NCBI GenBank assembly: GCA_049699975.1
Contig: JBNAWB010000081.1
Location: 1-15,065 of the forward strand
Length of the DNA: 15,065 nucleotides
Origin: CAZAGD01 sp049699975
Lineage (GTDB): Bacteria; Desulfobacterota; SM23-61
Reading direction: 5' to 3'
Part shown: positions 1 through 10,300 of the stretch, one piece after another
Numbering within the stretch: the first letter of the stretch is position 1
Layout: each line of letters opens with the position of its first letter
Made by a program: the position numbers and the translations under genes
Notes under the pieces: generated by a model
What the model was told of the DNA's origin: nothing
Seen by the model: only the letters and a program-made list of their open reading frames with translations
The model's database searches: none

Positions 1-42
1 ATTCACATGCGGCTTCGTCCGCTCAAACTTCCGCTTCGCCAT
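1..42 (-). CDS. tuf: Elongation factor Tu, 5' end only (second tuf copy)
   Basis: The first 14 codons read MAKRKFERTKPHVN, the characteristic amino terminus of EF-Tu, the GTPase that carries aminoacyl-tRNA to the ribosomal A site. The gene runs off the left edge, so no GTP-binding motif is visible. A strong ribosome site, AAGGAGG, lies 4 bases before the ATG on the transcript (positions 47-53). It follows fusA after a 46-base gap, the usual str-operon order fusA-tuf. Eleven of the 14 codons end in G, unlike the mixed third positions of neighbouring fusA. It is a separate locus from the tuf end at the right edge, because the two lie at opposite ends of the gene cluster; whether the two copies are identical cannot be seen. 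Confidence 0.93.
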   Translation of the reverse strand, partial: MAKRKFERTKPHVN

Positions 43-88
43 GTGTCCTCCTTATTTAATTCTTTCCTTGCCTCGCTAGCTAACTAAT

Positions 89-2170
89 TTAGTTTTGGCG
101 AGATTGAGCTATAGTCTCGGCGGCTATAGCCTCCGGCACTCGTTCATAATGGGAAAAGCTCATCGTATAGGTGGCCCGTCCTTGGGTCTGCGAGCGCAAT
201 TTCGTGGCGTAACCAAACATCTCCGCTAAAGGAACGCGAGCTTCAATCCTCTGCGTACCTTTCCTCATCTCCAAGTTTATAATCCTTCCCCGGCGGGCAA
301 TAAGATCTCCGCTAACATCGCCTATATACTCCTGGGGCACTAATACTTCTACAGCCATAATCGGTTCTAAAAGGACAGGATGAGCTTTTTTGGCTCCTTC
401 TTTAAACCCTAAGGACCCGGCAATTTTAAAAGCTAACTCGGATGAATCAACTTCGTGGTATGATCCATCCAGAAGGGTCACTTTTACATCTACCACTGGA
501 TAACCAGCCAGGATGCCATTTTCAATAGCTTCCCGTACTCCTTTTTCTACAGCCGGAATATATTCCCGGGGGATTACTCCGCCTTTAATGGCATTGACAA
601 ATTGGATTTTTCCTCCGGCCGGGAGTGGTTCTAATTCCAAGACCACATGGCCATACTGTCCTTTTCCGCCAGATTGTTTGATGAATTTGCCCTCTGCCCG
701 CGCTGGGCGCGTAATTGTCTCCCGGAAAGCCACCATTGGTTTGCCCACTTGCACGGCCACGCCAAATTCCCGCCATAAGCGATCCACAATAATCTCTAAA
801 TGTAACTCGCCCATGCCCGAAATAATCCTTTGACCTGTTTCAATATCCAGATAATGGCGAAAAGAAGGATCCTCGATAGCCAGCTTCTGTAATGCCTGGT
901 CAAGTTTTTCCTGGTCCGCACTGGCTTGAGGCTCAATGGCCATAGAAATAACCGGTTCCGGAAATTCCATAGCCTCCAAGATAATCGGTTCATCTTCGGC
1001 GCACAGGGTGTCTCCCGTAATCGTTCCTTTTAACCCTACCGCAGCTACGATATCTCCCGCGGTAGCTTTTTTAATCTCTTCTCTTTTATTGGCATGCATC
1101 TTCAAGAGCCGGCCAATACGCTCCCGCCGATTTTGGTTACTGTTGAATACGGTTGAACCTGAAGTCAAAGTTCCGGAATAAAGACGTAAGAATGTAAGTT
1201 GACCTACATAGGGGTCGGACATAATCTTGAAAGCCAAGGCGGTCAAAGGAGAACCGTTCCAGGGGGATCTTTCTTCTTCCTGGCCATTTTCGGGATTAAT
1301 CCCTCGGATAGGCGGAACGTCTAAGGGAGAAGGCAAGTAATTAACCACGGCATCCAAAAGTTGTTGGATACCTTTATTCCGAAAAGCTGAGCCGCACAAG
1401 AGAGGCACTATTTGCGCAGTTATAGTCCCTTGACGGATAATTTTCTGGATTTCCGGAAGACTAGGCTTAATTCCTTGGATATACTTCTCCATAAGGTTAT
1501 CATCAAGATCGGCCAGGTTTTCGAGGATCAGTTCCCGATACTCGTTGGCTAAATCCTCTAAATCTGGAGGTATATCCAGGAGGTGAAAATTGGCTCCCAG
1601 GGATTGGTCATCATAAGTGATTGCTTTCATCTGCAAAAGATCGATCACGCCCTGGAAATTTTCCTCTTTTCCCCAAGGAATCTGCAACGGAATTACCTTG
1701 GCTCCCAACCGTTCCTTAACCATACTCATTACTTGGAAGAAGTCGGCACCCGTCCGATCCATCTTATTGATAAAGGCCAAACGGGGAACACGATATTTAT
1801 CCGCTTGGCGCCACACGGTCTCACTTTGCGGTTCTACTCCGCCCACGGCACAAAAAATAGCTATCGCTCCGTCTAATACCCGCAGACTTCTTTCCACTTC
1901 TATAGTGAAGTCCACGTGGCCGGGGGTATCGATAATATTGATCCTATGGCCCTTCCAAAAGCAAGTAGTGGCCGCGGAAGTAATAGTTATTCCTCTTTCT
2001 TGCTCTTGTTCCATCCAATCCATCACGGCCGTTCCTTCATCCACCTCACCCATTCGATAAGAAGTTCCCGTGTAATAAAGGATACGTTCTGTGGTGGTTG
2101 TCTTCCCCGCATCAATGTGGGCCATCAGACCGATATTGCGCGTTTTTTCTAAAAAATCCTGATTTCCCAA
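89..2170 (-). CDS. fusA: Elongation factor G (translocation GTPase)
   Basis: EF-G uses GTP to move tRNAs and mRNA through the ribosome after peptide transfer and helps recycle ribosomes. The 693-residue length is normal for the family. GTPase motifs are complete: G1 AHIDAGKTT (17-25), G2 RGITI (59-63), G3 DTPGH (81-85), G4 NKMD (135-138) and G5 GSA (260-262). The domain IV stretch GGKGQYGHV is present, and the carboxyl end keeps the family pattern RRGRI and EMFGYAT. The start is TTG at 2170-2168; AAGGA sits 8 bases upstream, and translation from it gives the expected short lead into LEKTRNIG. It lies 86 bases after rpsG and 46 bases before tuf, as in the classic str operon. The TAA stop is followed in frame by a TAG three codons later. 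Nothing is truncated or missing. Confidence 0.98.
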   Translation of the reverse strand: MGNQDFLEKTRNIGLMAHIDAGKTTTTERILYYTGTSYRMGEVDEGTAVMDWMEQEQERGITITSAATTCFWKGHRINIIDTPGHVDFTIEVERSLRVLDGAIAIFCAVGGVEPQSETVWRQADKYRVPRLAFINKMDRTGADFFQVMSMVKERLGAKVIPLQIPWGKEENFQGVIDLLQMKAITYDDQSLGANFHLLDIPPDLEDLANEYRELILENLADLDDNLMEKYIQGIKPSLPEIQKIIRQGTITAQIVPLLCGSAFRNKGIQQLLDAVVNYLPSPLDVPPIRGINPENGQEEERSPWNGSPLTALAFKIMSDPYVGQLTFLRLYSGTLTSGSTVFNSNQNRRERIGRLLKMHANKREEIKKATAGDIVAAVGLKGTITGDTLCAEDEPIILEAMEFPEPVISMAIEPQASADQEKLDQALQKLAIEDPSFRHYLDIETGQRIISGMGELHLEIIVDRLWREFGVAVQVGKPMVAFRETITRPARAEGKFIKQSGGKGQYGHVVLELEPLPAGGKIQFVNAIKGGVIPREYIPAVEKGVREAIENGILAGYPVVDVKVTLLDGSYHEVDSSELAFKIAGSLGFKEGAKKAHPVLLEPIMAVEVLVPQEYIGDVSGDLIARRGRIINLEMRKGTQRIEARVPLAEMFGYATKLRSQTQGRATYTMSFSHYERVPEAIAAETIAQSRQN

Positions 2171-2226
2171 ATCTTCAATCCTTGATTGATTTACCTAAAA
2201 TTTTATTGCTAACTTAAATATAGCTT

Positions 2227-2247
2227 CCATATTGGGCCGCCAAATGG
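2227..2247 (-). other. Intercistronic hairpin between rpsG and fusA
   Basis: On the transcript, CCAT plus TTGG pairs with CCAA plus ATGG around a CGGC loop, giving eight base pairs with one bulged U. It begins about 10 bases after the rpsG stop. No U-run follows, so it is not an intrinsic terminator. It could mark an RNA processing or protein-binding site, but that is inference. The remainder of the 86-base gap is AT-rich and ends in the fusA ribosome site. Confidence 0.35.
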
Positions 2248-2256
2248 GCCTTCTTC

Positions 2257-2727
2257 TTACCATCGATAATGAGCAAAGGCTTTATTGGCTTCGGCCATTT
2301 TGTGCACGTCCTCTTTCTTCTTAATAGCTCCTCCCCGATTATTAGCTGCCTCAATCAGCTCCGCAGCTAATTTCTCTTCCATGCTCTTTTCTGCCCGTTC
2401 TTTAGCATAGGTTATCAGCCACCGAATAGCTAAGGCCGTCCTTCTCTCGGGTCGCACTTCTGTAGGAACCTGATAAGTAGCTCCCCCCACGCGCCGGGAC
2501 CTAACTTCTAAGATCGGTTTTACGTTATTAATCGACTTTTCAAAAACTTTCAAAGGATCTTCGTTGGTCCGTTCTTTGATGATCTCCAAAGCTCGATAAA
2601 GGATTCTTTCAGCGACACTTTTCTTACCGCGGCGCATGATGCAATTAATAAATTTGGCCACTAAAACATTTTTATATTTTGGGTCGGGAAGAATTTCCCT
2701 TCTAACTACCACGCGTCTTCTGGGCAT
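2257..2727 (-). CDS. rpsG: 30S ribosomal protein S7
   Basis: S7 is the primary binder that organises the 3' major domain (head) of 16S rRNA and lies near the decoding centre and E site. The 156-residue protein has the usual bacterial length. It opens with the basic segment MPRRRVVVRRE and carries the family stretch RRVGGATYQVPTEVRPERR at about residues 78-96. It ends in AFAHYRW, the typical carboxyl terminus. The ATG follows the rpsL stop by only six bases, and its ribosome site GAGGAAAT overlaps that TGA stop, so the two genes are probably translationally coupled. In E. coli S7 represses its own translation through a site in a much longer S12-S7 gap; six bases leave no room for that site here. 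Confidence 0.98.
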   Translation of the reverse strand: MPRRRVVVRREILPDPKYKNVLVAKFINCIMRRGKKSVAERILYRALEIIKERTNEDPLKVFEKSINNVKPILEVRSRRVGGATYQVPTEVRPERRTALAIRWLITYAKERAEKSMEEKLAAELIEAANNRGGAIKKKEDVHKMAEANKAFAHYRW

Positions 2728-2733
2728 ATTTCC

Positions 2734-3105
2734 TCACTTGGGCTTTTTGGCCCCGTATTTCGAGCGGCTTTTTTTCCTATTCTGGACTCCCGCTGAATCC
2801 AGGGTTCCTCTAATAATATGGTAACGTACTCCTGGAAGATCCTTCACTCTCCCCCCGCGCACCAAAACCACCGAGTGTTCCTGAAGATTATGACCCACTC
2901 CAGGAATATAAGTGGTTATTTCATAACCGTTGGTGAGACGTACCCGGGCTACTTTCCGCAGAGCTGAATTGGGTTTCTTAGGTGTTGAAGTATAAACCCT
3001 AATACATACTCCGCGGCGTTGAGGGCAGCTAGTTAGGGCCGGCGCCGAAGTTTTCTTCCTTACTTTTTGCCGGCCAATACGCACAAGCTGATTGATCGTG
3101 GGCAT
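2734..3105 (-). CDS. rpsL: 30S ribosomal protein S12
   Basis: S12 sits at the decoding centre and controls accuracy of tRNA selection. The 123 residues align almost without gaps to the E. coli protein, counting Met as residue 1. TPKKPNSALRK occupies 41-51 and GGRVKDLPGVRYH occupies 84-96. Lys43 and Lys88, the positions where streptomycin-resistance substitutions usually fall, are wild type. Asp89, the residue methylthiolated by RimO in many bacteria, is present. Translation starts at ATG with AAGGAGG four bases upstream. A promoter-like sequence overlaps the end of rpoC just before this gene, so it may head a separately controlled str unit (rpsL-rpsG-fusA-tuf) as well as receiving rpoBC read-through. 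Confidence 0.98.
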   Translation of the reverse strand: MPTINQLVRIGRQKVRKKTSAPALTSCPQRRGVCIRVYTSTPKKPNSALRKVARVRLTNGYEITTYIPGVGHNLQEHSVVLVRGGRVKDLPGVRYHIIRGTLDSAGVQNRKKSRSKYGAKKPK

Positions 3106-3136
3106 TAATCCTCCTTAAATTGCACACAAAAAATAT

Positions 3137-3165
3137 ATTTTACTTAATTTTAGATCAAAAGTCAA
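3137..3165 (-). promoter_or_regulatory. Probable sigma70-type promoter for rpsL-rpsG-fusA-tuf
   Basis: On the minus strand, TTGACT (3165-3160, five of six matches to TTGACA) is separated by exactly 17 bases from TAAAAT (3142-3137, five of six matches to TATAAT). The -35 box overlaps the rpoC stop codon. Transcription would start near 3130, leaving a leader of about 25 bases that contains the rpsL ribosome site. The 56-base gap is strongly AT-rich, which raises the odds of a chance match, but both boxes and the spacing are good. No comparable site was found in the other gaps. Confidence 0.6.
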
Positions 3166-6100
3166 TTATTGTTTTGCTCCAAAAGTTCTTTTTCTTCCTC
3201 TTCCCCTTCCACTCTAATACCTACCCGCCGATAAAGACCAAACCCAGTTCCTGCGGGAATTAATCTGCCCAAAATTACATTCTCTTTCAAACCTCGCAAA
3301 TAGTCTGTTTTCCCGCTAATGGCTGCTTGGGTTAATACTTTCGTCGTCTCTTGGAAAGAAGCAGCAGAAATGAAACTCTCCGTGCTCAATGAAGCTTTGG
3401 TCACTCCCAAGAGCAAAGGCTCCGCTACAGCCGGGCGTTTTCCCGCAGCTTTTAATCGTTCATTCTCTTCTTCAAAGATATAACGTTCCACGTGTTCGCC
3501 CACCAAGAAATTTGAGTCGCCCACTTCTTTTATGACCACCCGTTTCAACATTTGGCGGACGATCACTTCTATATGCTTATCATTAATTTTCACTCCCTGA
3601 AGCCGATAAACTTCTTGTACTTCATCCACCAAGTAACGCGCTAAATCTTCTAAACCTAAGATGGAGAGAATGTCATGAGGATTCACCGAACCCTCCATCA
3701 ATGGCTCGCCAGCTTTAATCTTCTCTCCTTCATGGACACTAATATGTTTCCCCTTGGGTATAGAATATTCTTTAGGTTCACCTACTTCGGGAGTAATAAT
3801 TACTTTTCGTTTGCCTTTGGTATCCTTGCCAAAGGAAACTATTCCACTAATCTCGCTGATTACGGCATATTCTTTTGGCTTGCGCGCTTCAAAAAGTTCC
3901 GCCACTCTGGGTAAGCCCCCCGTAATATCTTTAGTTTTCGTGGTTTCCCGCGGGATCTTGGCTATGACATCCCCTTGGTGCACATAATCACCTTCCGTCA
4001 CTACGATATGCGCCCCTACCGGGAGAAGATAGCGCGCCATGCTCTCCGAACCCGGGATTTTCAAAGTTCGGCCCTTCTCGTCTTTGATGGAAATTCGCGG
4101 CCGGGCCTCTGGATCTTTGGACTCACAGATGACCTTGGTCGAGAATCCCGTAACTTCATCGAGTTGCTCCTGCATGGTGACCCCTTCGATTATATCCCCG
4201 AACTTCACTCGCCCCGATACTTCGGTCAAGATGGGCAAAGTGTAAGGATCCCACTCGGCAATTAAGTCTCCTCCTTTAACCGATTGTCCGTCTTCTACCT
4301 TCAATTTGGCTCCGTAAATGATGGGATAACGCTCCCGCTCGCGGCCAGTTTCATCCACAATGGCCACTTCGCCGTTGCGGTTCATGACCACGAGATCCCC
4401 TTCCTTACTCCGCACGGTAACCAAGTTGACAAATTTAATCCGCCCATCGTTGCGGGGCTGCAAAGTGGTTTGCTCAGCTCGGCGACTCGCTGTGCCTCCA
4501 ATATGGAAAGTCCGCATTGTTAACTGCGTGCCCGGTTCGCCAATTGACTGAGCAGCTATTATTCCTACCGCCTCCCCAATGTTAACCATTTGGCCTTGGG
4601 CTAAATCGCGGCCATAACACTTTACGCAAACTCCTCTCTTCGACCGGCAAGTAAGGACGGAACGGATTTTTACTTTCTCCAACCCCGCATTCTCAATCTT
4701 CTCGACCAGTTTTTCATCGATCTCCTCATTCGCCTTCACGATTACTTCACCCGTGAAGGGATCCACAATATCGTCCAGGGCAACTCTGCCTAAGATACGC
4801 TCCCCCAAAGGTTGGATAATTTCGCCGCCTTCAATCAAAGGAGTTACATAAATTCCTTCCAGAGTTCCGCAATCCTCTTCCGTCACGACCACATCTTGAG
4901 CTACATCGACTAAGCGGCGGGTTAAATATCCAGAATTGGCCGTCTTCAGAGCTGTATCCGCCAAACCCTTGCGTGCGCCATGGGTCGAAATAAAGTATTG
5001 CAACACGGTTAAGCCTTCCCGGAAATTAGCGGTAATCGGAGTCTCGATTATTTCTCCAGAAGGCTTGGCCATTAATCCGCGCATCCCGGCCAATTGCCTA
5101 ATCTGCTGGGCACTACCGCGGGCCCCTGAATCGGCCATCATGAAAATGGGGTTAAAAGAAGGAAGCCTTTTTTTCTTTCCAGAAGGATCCGTTACGGTAA
5201 TTGTGCCCAATTCTTCCAGAATCTCAAAACCAATATTCTCGGTGACTTGCGCCCAAATATCTACCACTTTGTTATACCGTTCACCATCAGTAATTAATCC
5301 TTCTTTATATTGGTTTTCAATTTCCATTACTTCTCTGTTCGCTCTTTCTAAGAGTTCCGCCTTGCGCGCGGGAATAACCATGTCGTCGATGCAAATAGAT
5401 AGGCCGGCTTTCGTGGCGTAATGGAACCCCCAGTCCTTTAATTGGTCAGCCAAGATGACCGTCTTTTTAGTACCCGCTAACCGATAGGCTTGCTCGATAA
5501 GGGTAGCCAATTCTTTTTTATTTAAAACTTTATTCACATAAGCAAAAGGAACTTCCGGGGGCAATATCTCTTTCAATAAAACTCTGCCCACCGTGGTCTC
5601 GACCCGCTCCTCGCGACCGTTCTCTTTTAGGCGCACTTTGATCGCCGCATGAATATCAACTTCTCCGGCATCGTAGGCCATCCGCACTTCTTCTGGGTTA
5701 GCAAAGACTCTTCCTTCTCCCCGCACCCCGGGCTTTTCTCTGGTAATGTAGTAGAGGCCCAGCACTATATCTTGCGTAGGCACTATTATGGGCTTGCCGT
5801 GCGCTGGCGAAAGGATGTTATTCGTCGACATCATGAGTACGCGTGCTTCGATCTGGGCTTCGATGGATAGCGGAATATGTACGGCCATCTGGTCGCCATC
5901 AAAATCAGCATTATAGGCAGCGCAGACTAAAGGGTGTAATTGGATGGCTTTTCCCTCGATGAGCACAGGTTCAAAGGCTTGAATGCCCAGGCGGTGGAGG
6001 GTGGGGGCGCGGTTCAATAAAACAGGATACTCCCGCACAATCTCACTCAAAGTCTCCCATACTTCATCCTTTTCCTGCTCCACCATTTTTTTGGCACTTT

Positions 6101-7286
6101 TAATGGTCGTTACGTACCCTTTCTGTTCTAAGCGATTGTAAATAAAAGGCTTGAAAAGTTCCAAAGCCATTTTCTTAGGAAGTCCGCATTGATGAAGTCG
6201 CAGGTCTGGACCAACTACGATTACTGATCTTCCGGAGTAATCCACTCGTTTACCCAATAGGTTTTGTCTGAATCTACCCTGTTTACCTTTGAGCATATCG
6301 GATAAAGATTTCAACGGCCGACCGTTAGAACCTAAAATAGCTCGCCCCCCGCGTCCGTTATCGAATAAAGCATCCACGGCCTCCTGGAGCATGCGTTTCT
6401 CGTTCCGAATAATTATCTCGGGCGCATTCAGTTCTTGCAAACGCTTTAAACGATTATTCCGGTTAATTACCCGGCGATAAAGGTCGTTCAAGTCGGAAGT
6501 AGCAAAGCGCCCCCCGTCTAAAGGAACCAAAGGCCGCAAATCGGGAGGAATCACGGGGATGACTTCCAAAATCATCCATTCGGGCTTGTTCCCCGAGTCC
6601 TTAAAAGAATCTACTATTTTTAGGCGTTTGGCTATCTTCTTTTTCTTAATCTCGGAAGAGGCATCCCGCATCTCCTGCCGCAGCTGCTCGGACAGAGCCT
6701 GCACATCAACTTTACGTAAAAGTTCCCGAATAGCCTCGGCGCCCATACCTGCCACAAAGGAATCAGCGCCATATTCGGCCACCGCTTTGCGATAGGCCTC
6801 CTCGGAAAGCAACTCCTTTTCGCGCAAGGGAGTTTTCTTCGGATCAATAACCACATAAGATTCAAAATAGAGAACTTTTTCCAATTCCCGCAGAGTCATA
6901 TCTAAGAGACTGCCGATCCGACTGGGCAAACTCTTTAAAAACCAGATATGCGCCACCGGCGCAGCTAATTCAATGTGCCCTAAGCGTTCCCGGCGCACTT
7001 TAGACTGAATTACTTCTACGCCACATTTCTCGCAGACTACCCCCCGATGTTTCATCCTTTTATATTTACCGCAGTTACATTCATAATCTTTAGTGGGGCC
7101 GAATATTTTAGCGCAAAACAGACCATCCCGCTCGGGCTTAAAAGTCCGGTAATTAATCGTCTCCGGTTTTTTTACTTCTCCGTAGGACCACGCGCGTATT
7201 TTTTCTGGCGAAGCCAAAGAAATACGCACCGCATTAAAAGCCATTGGCTGCTTAGGTTTTTCAAAAAAACTAAAAAGATCTTCCAA
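3162..7286 (-). CDS. rpoC: DNA-directed RNA polymerase subunit beta'
   Basis: The beta' subunit forms the clamp and, with beta, the catalytic centre of RNA polymerase. The 1374-residue protein carries a first zinc site at Cys70, Cys72, Cys85 and Cys88. The catalytic loop NADFDGDQMAVH (459-470) has Asp461, Asp463 and Asp465 to hold magnesium. A second zinc site uses Cys806, Cys880, Cys887 and Cys890. The bridge-helix region is near 770-800. The trigger-loop segment GEPGTQLTMRTFHIGG is interrupted by an insertion at about 940-1115 and resumes at ITGGLPRVAELFEARKPKE; this is the SI3-type insertion of Gram-negative polymerases. The start is TTG at 7286-7284, preceded six bases upstream by AAAGGAGG, immediately after the rpoB stop. 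The carboxyl tail is acidic, ending in three Asn. Confidence 0.98.
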   Translation of the reverse strand: MEDLFSFFEKPKQPMAFNAVRISLASPEKIRAWSYGEVKKPETINYRTFKPERDGLFCAKIFGPTKDYECNCGKYKRMKHRGVVCEKCGVEVIQSKVRRERLGHIELAAPVAHIWFLKSLPSRIGSLLDMTLRELEKVLYFESYVVIDPKKTPLREKELLSEEAYRKAVAEYGADSFVAGMGAEAIRELLRKVDVQALSEQLRQEMRDASSEIKKKKIAKRLKIVDSFKDSGNKPEWMILEVIPVIPPDLRPLVPLDGGRFATSDLNDLYRRVINRNNRLKRLQELNAPEIIIRNEKRMLQEAVDALFDNGRGGRAILGSNGRPLKSLSDMLKGKQGRFRQNLLGKRVDYSGRSVIVVGPDLRLHQCGLPKKMALELFKPFIYNRLEQKGYVTTIKSAKKMVEQEKDEVWETLSEIVREYPVLLNRAPTLHRLGIQAFEPVLIEGKAIQLHPLVCAAYNADFDGDQMAVHIPLSIEAQIEARVLMMSTNNILSPAHGKPIIVPTQDIVLGLYYITREKPGVRGEGRVFANPEEVRMAYDAGEVDIHAAIKVRLKENGREERVETTVGRVLLKEILPPEVPFAYVNKVLNKKELATLIEQAYRLAGTKKTVILADQLKDWGFHYATKAGLSICIDDMVIPARKAELLERANREVMEIENQYKEGLITDGERYNKVVDIWAQVTENIGFEILEELGTITVTDPSGKKKRLPSFNPIFMMADSGARGSAQQIRQLAGMRGLMAKPSGEIIETPITANFREGLTVLQYFISTHGARKGLADTALKTANSGYLTRRLVDVAQDVVVTEEDCGTLEGIYVTPLIEGGEIIQPLGERILGRVALDDIVDPFTGEVIVKANEEIDEKLVEKIENAGLEKVKIRSVLTCRSKRGVCVKCYGRDLAQGQMVNIGEAVGIIAAQSIGEPGTQLTMRTFHIGGTASRRAEQTTLQPRNDGRIKFVNLVTVRSKEGDLVVMNRNGEVAIVDETGRERERYPIIYGAKLKVEDGQSVKGGDLIAEWDPYTLPILTEVSGRVKFGDIIEGVTMQEQLDEVTGFSTKVICESKDPEARPRISIKDEKGRTLKIPGSESMARYLLPVGAHIVVTEGDYVHQGDVIAKIPRETTKTKDITGGLPRVAELFEARKPKEYAVISEISGIVSFGKDTKGKRKVIITPEVGEPKEYSIPKGKHISVHEGEKIKAGEPLMEGSVNPHDILSILGLEDLARYLVDEVQEVYRLQGVKINDKHIEVIVRQMLKRVVIKEVGDSNFLVGEHVERYIFEEENERLKAAGKRPAVAEPLLLGVTKASLSTESFISAASFQETTKVLTQAAISGKTDYLRGLKENVILGRLIPAGTGFGLYRRVGIRVEGEEEEKELLEQNNN

Positions 7287-7300
7287 GGTCGGCCTCCTTT

Positions 7301-10300
7301 TTAAGCTTCTTCTTTTTCCAGAAGCTCAATGTCCAAGCAAAGGCTTTGTAATTCCTTTACTAAGACGTTAAATGATTCGGGCACTCCGGCTTCTAAGTTG
7401 TGGCCACCTTTAACAATGGTTTCATACATTCGGGTGCGTCCAAGCACGTCATCCGACTTGACAGTCAAGAATTCCTGCAGGCCATAAGCTGCCCCATAAG
7501 CTTCCATAGCCCAAACTTCCATTTCGCCCAGGCGCTGGCCACCAAATTGCGCTTTACCCCCCAGCGGCTGCTGGGTAATCAATGAATAAGGACCAACGGA
7601 ACGGGCATGAATCTTATCATCAACTAAATGATGCAACTTCATCATGTAGATTACGCCTACCGTAACTTTTTGGTCAAATGGTTCGCCAGTCCGCCCATCA
7701 TAAAGGGTAACTTGTCCGCTCACCGGCAGACCAGCTTGCTGCAAAGCGTCTTTTATTTCTTCTTCACTAGCCCCATCAAAAGCGGGGGAGGCGACGAACA
7801 AGCCTTTGGCCAAAGTCTGGGCATACTCCTGTACTTCCTCGTCCTCCAGGCTGTCGATCAAAGCGGCAAAAGACTCTGTATTATAGATTTTTTTAATCTT
7901 CTCCCGCAGAGCTTTGGGACTATATTCTTTCTCTATAAGACGGCTAATCTGTTCACCCAATCCTTTAGCTGCCCAGCCCAAATGCGTTTCCAAAATTTGC
8001 CCCACATTCATGCGCGAAGGAACTCCTAAGGGATTTAGCACAATGTCCACCGGAGTACCATCTTCTAAGTAAGGCATGTCTTCTTCAGGAAGAATCCGGG
8101 AGATAACCCCTTTATTCCCATGGCGACCCGCCATTTTGTCCCCTACGGATAACTTCCGTTTGATAGCCACGTCCACTTTCACCATCTTAATGACTCCAGG
8201 AGGCAGTTCATCGGCTTTCTTCAAGCGGGCTATTCTTTTTTCGAAGGCGCCTTTGATCATCTGGATTCTTTTGTCTAACTCTTCCCAAATCTTTTGGGCT
8301 TCAGCTTTCTTTTTAGGATTTTGAATAACCAGATCACGCAGGCGGGCGTCTGGAATTTCTGCTAATAATTCCTTAGTCAATTTAGTATTCTTAGGTATTA
8401 AAGTTTTGCCCGTCCGTTCGTCGGCTAATCTATTGGCCGTAACTTCGTGCCCATAAATTTTTCGAATTTTTTGAGCCGCAATCTGCTGCACAATCTGGAT
8501 TTCGTCCTCCTGGTCCCGATGTAGGCGGGCTATCTCTTCTTCTTCAATAGCTTTGGCCCGGGCATCTTTCTCCACTCCCCGGCGGCTGAAAACTTTGGCC
8601 CCGATAACCGTGCCTTCCACACCGGGAGGAACTCTCAGAGATGTATCTTTAACTGCGCCAGCTTTTTCCCCAAAAATGGCGCGCAAAAGCTTCTCCTCCG
8701 GAGAAGGTTGAGTTTCTCCTTTGGGCGTTATTTTGCCCACCAATATATCGCCCGGCTTAACTTCCGCGCCAATGCGGATTATGCCGCTTTCATCCAAGTT
8801 CTTTAAGGATTCCTCTCCTAAATTAGGAATGTCACGCGTGATTTCTTCGCGCCCGAGTTTGGTATCCCGCGCAATGACTTCAAACTCTTCAATATGAATG
8901 GAAGTAAAACTATCGTCCTTGACTACACGCTCGCTGATCAAAATCGAATCTTCGAAGTTATAGCCTCCCCAAGGCATAAAGGCCACTAAAACATTTCGCC
9001 CTAAAGCTAACTCCCCATTTTGGGTGGCTGGTCCATCGGCAATAACCTGTCCCTTTTTCACGCGCTGCCCTTCGCGCACGATAGGTCTTTGGTTTATGCA
9101 GGTATTTTGGTTGGAGCGTTGATATTTAATCAAGTTGTAAATATCCACTTCGGATTGACGCCCATCTTGATTAGGATTATCGGCCCGCACAATTATGCGT
9201 AAGGAATCTACTTTTTCCACTACACCATCTCTTTCCGCGACGACCGTTACACCCGAATCCCGCGCTACGACTCCTTCCATTCCCGTCCCGACTAAAGGCG
9301 CCTCGGCCCGCAATAAAGGTACAGCCTGGCGCTGCATATTCGATCCCATCAAAGCCCGGTTAGCATCATCATTTTCTAAAAAGGGAATAAGCGAAGCGGC
9401 TACACTTACTAATTGATTAGGAGAGACGTCCATCAAATTTACTTCTTCCGGACGTACTAAAGTAGCTTCGCCAGCAATGCGGGCTTGGACCATTTCCGCC
9501 GTAAACCTTCCTTTAGCGTCTACAGGCGCATTTGCTTGGGCAATAACTTTAGTTTCATCTTCTTGTAAAGCAGAGAGGTATTCGATCTCCTTGGTGACTT
9601 GGCCATTGAGGACTTTGCGGTAGGGAGTCACAATAAAGCCAAAGGAATCTATTTTGGCATAAGTACTCAAAGAGGCAATCAAACCAATATTTGGACCCTC
9701 GGGGGTCTCAATAGGACAAATTCGGCCGTAGTGCGTAGGATGGACATCCCGCACCTCGAAACCAGCCCGTTCCCGAGTTAGACCTCCGGGGCCAAGGGCG
9801 GAAAGCCTTCTTTTATGAGTAATCTCTGAAAGGGGGTTGGTTTGGTCCATAAATTGAGAAAGCTGGGAAGACCCGAAGAATTCTTTTACGACGGCGGAAA
9901 CTGGTTTAGGATTCACTAAATCATGAGGCATGAGCGTCTCTACATCTTGCAGACTCATCCGCTCTTTGATGGCTCTTTCCATCCGCACTAAGCCTATCCG
10001 ATATTGATTCTCTACTAACTCGCCTACGCACCTCACCCGGCGGTTGCCCAGGTGATCAATATCATCTACTTCCCCTTGGCCATCTTTTAAGGCGATCAAA
10101 TATCGGACGGCTTCTAAAATGTCTTCTTTGCGCAAAATCCGACAATCTAAGGGAACATTTAATTTTAAGCGATGATTGATCTTCAGCCGCCCGACGCGGG
10201 ATAAGTCATACCGGTCCGGATTAAAGAAGAGATTTTCAAAAAAGGTCTTGGCTGTTTCTAAAGTGGGCGGTTCACTTGGCCGCAACCGCCGATATATTTC

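Noticed and set aside
2171..2256. Possible promoter before fusA (TTGGCG, TATATT or TAAAAT)
   Set aside because: Spacing from TTGGCG is 15 bases to TATATT, and no -35 lies 16-18 bases before TAAAAT.
4936..5421. 161-codon open frame on the plus strand
   Set aside because: It is wholly antisense to rpoC, which is intact and highly conserved there; no ribosome site or family motif.
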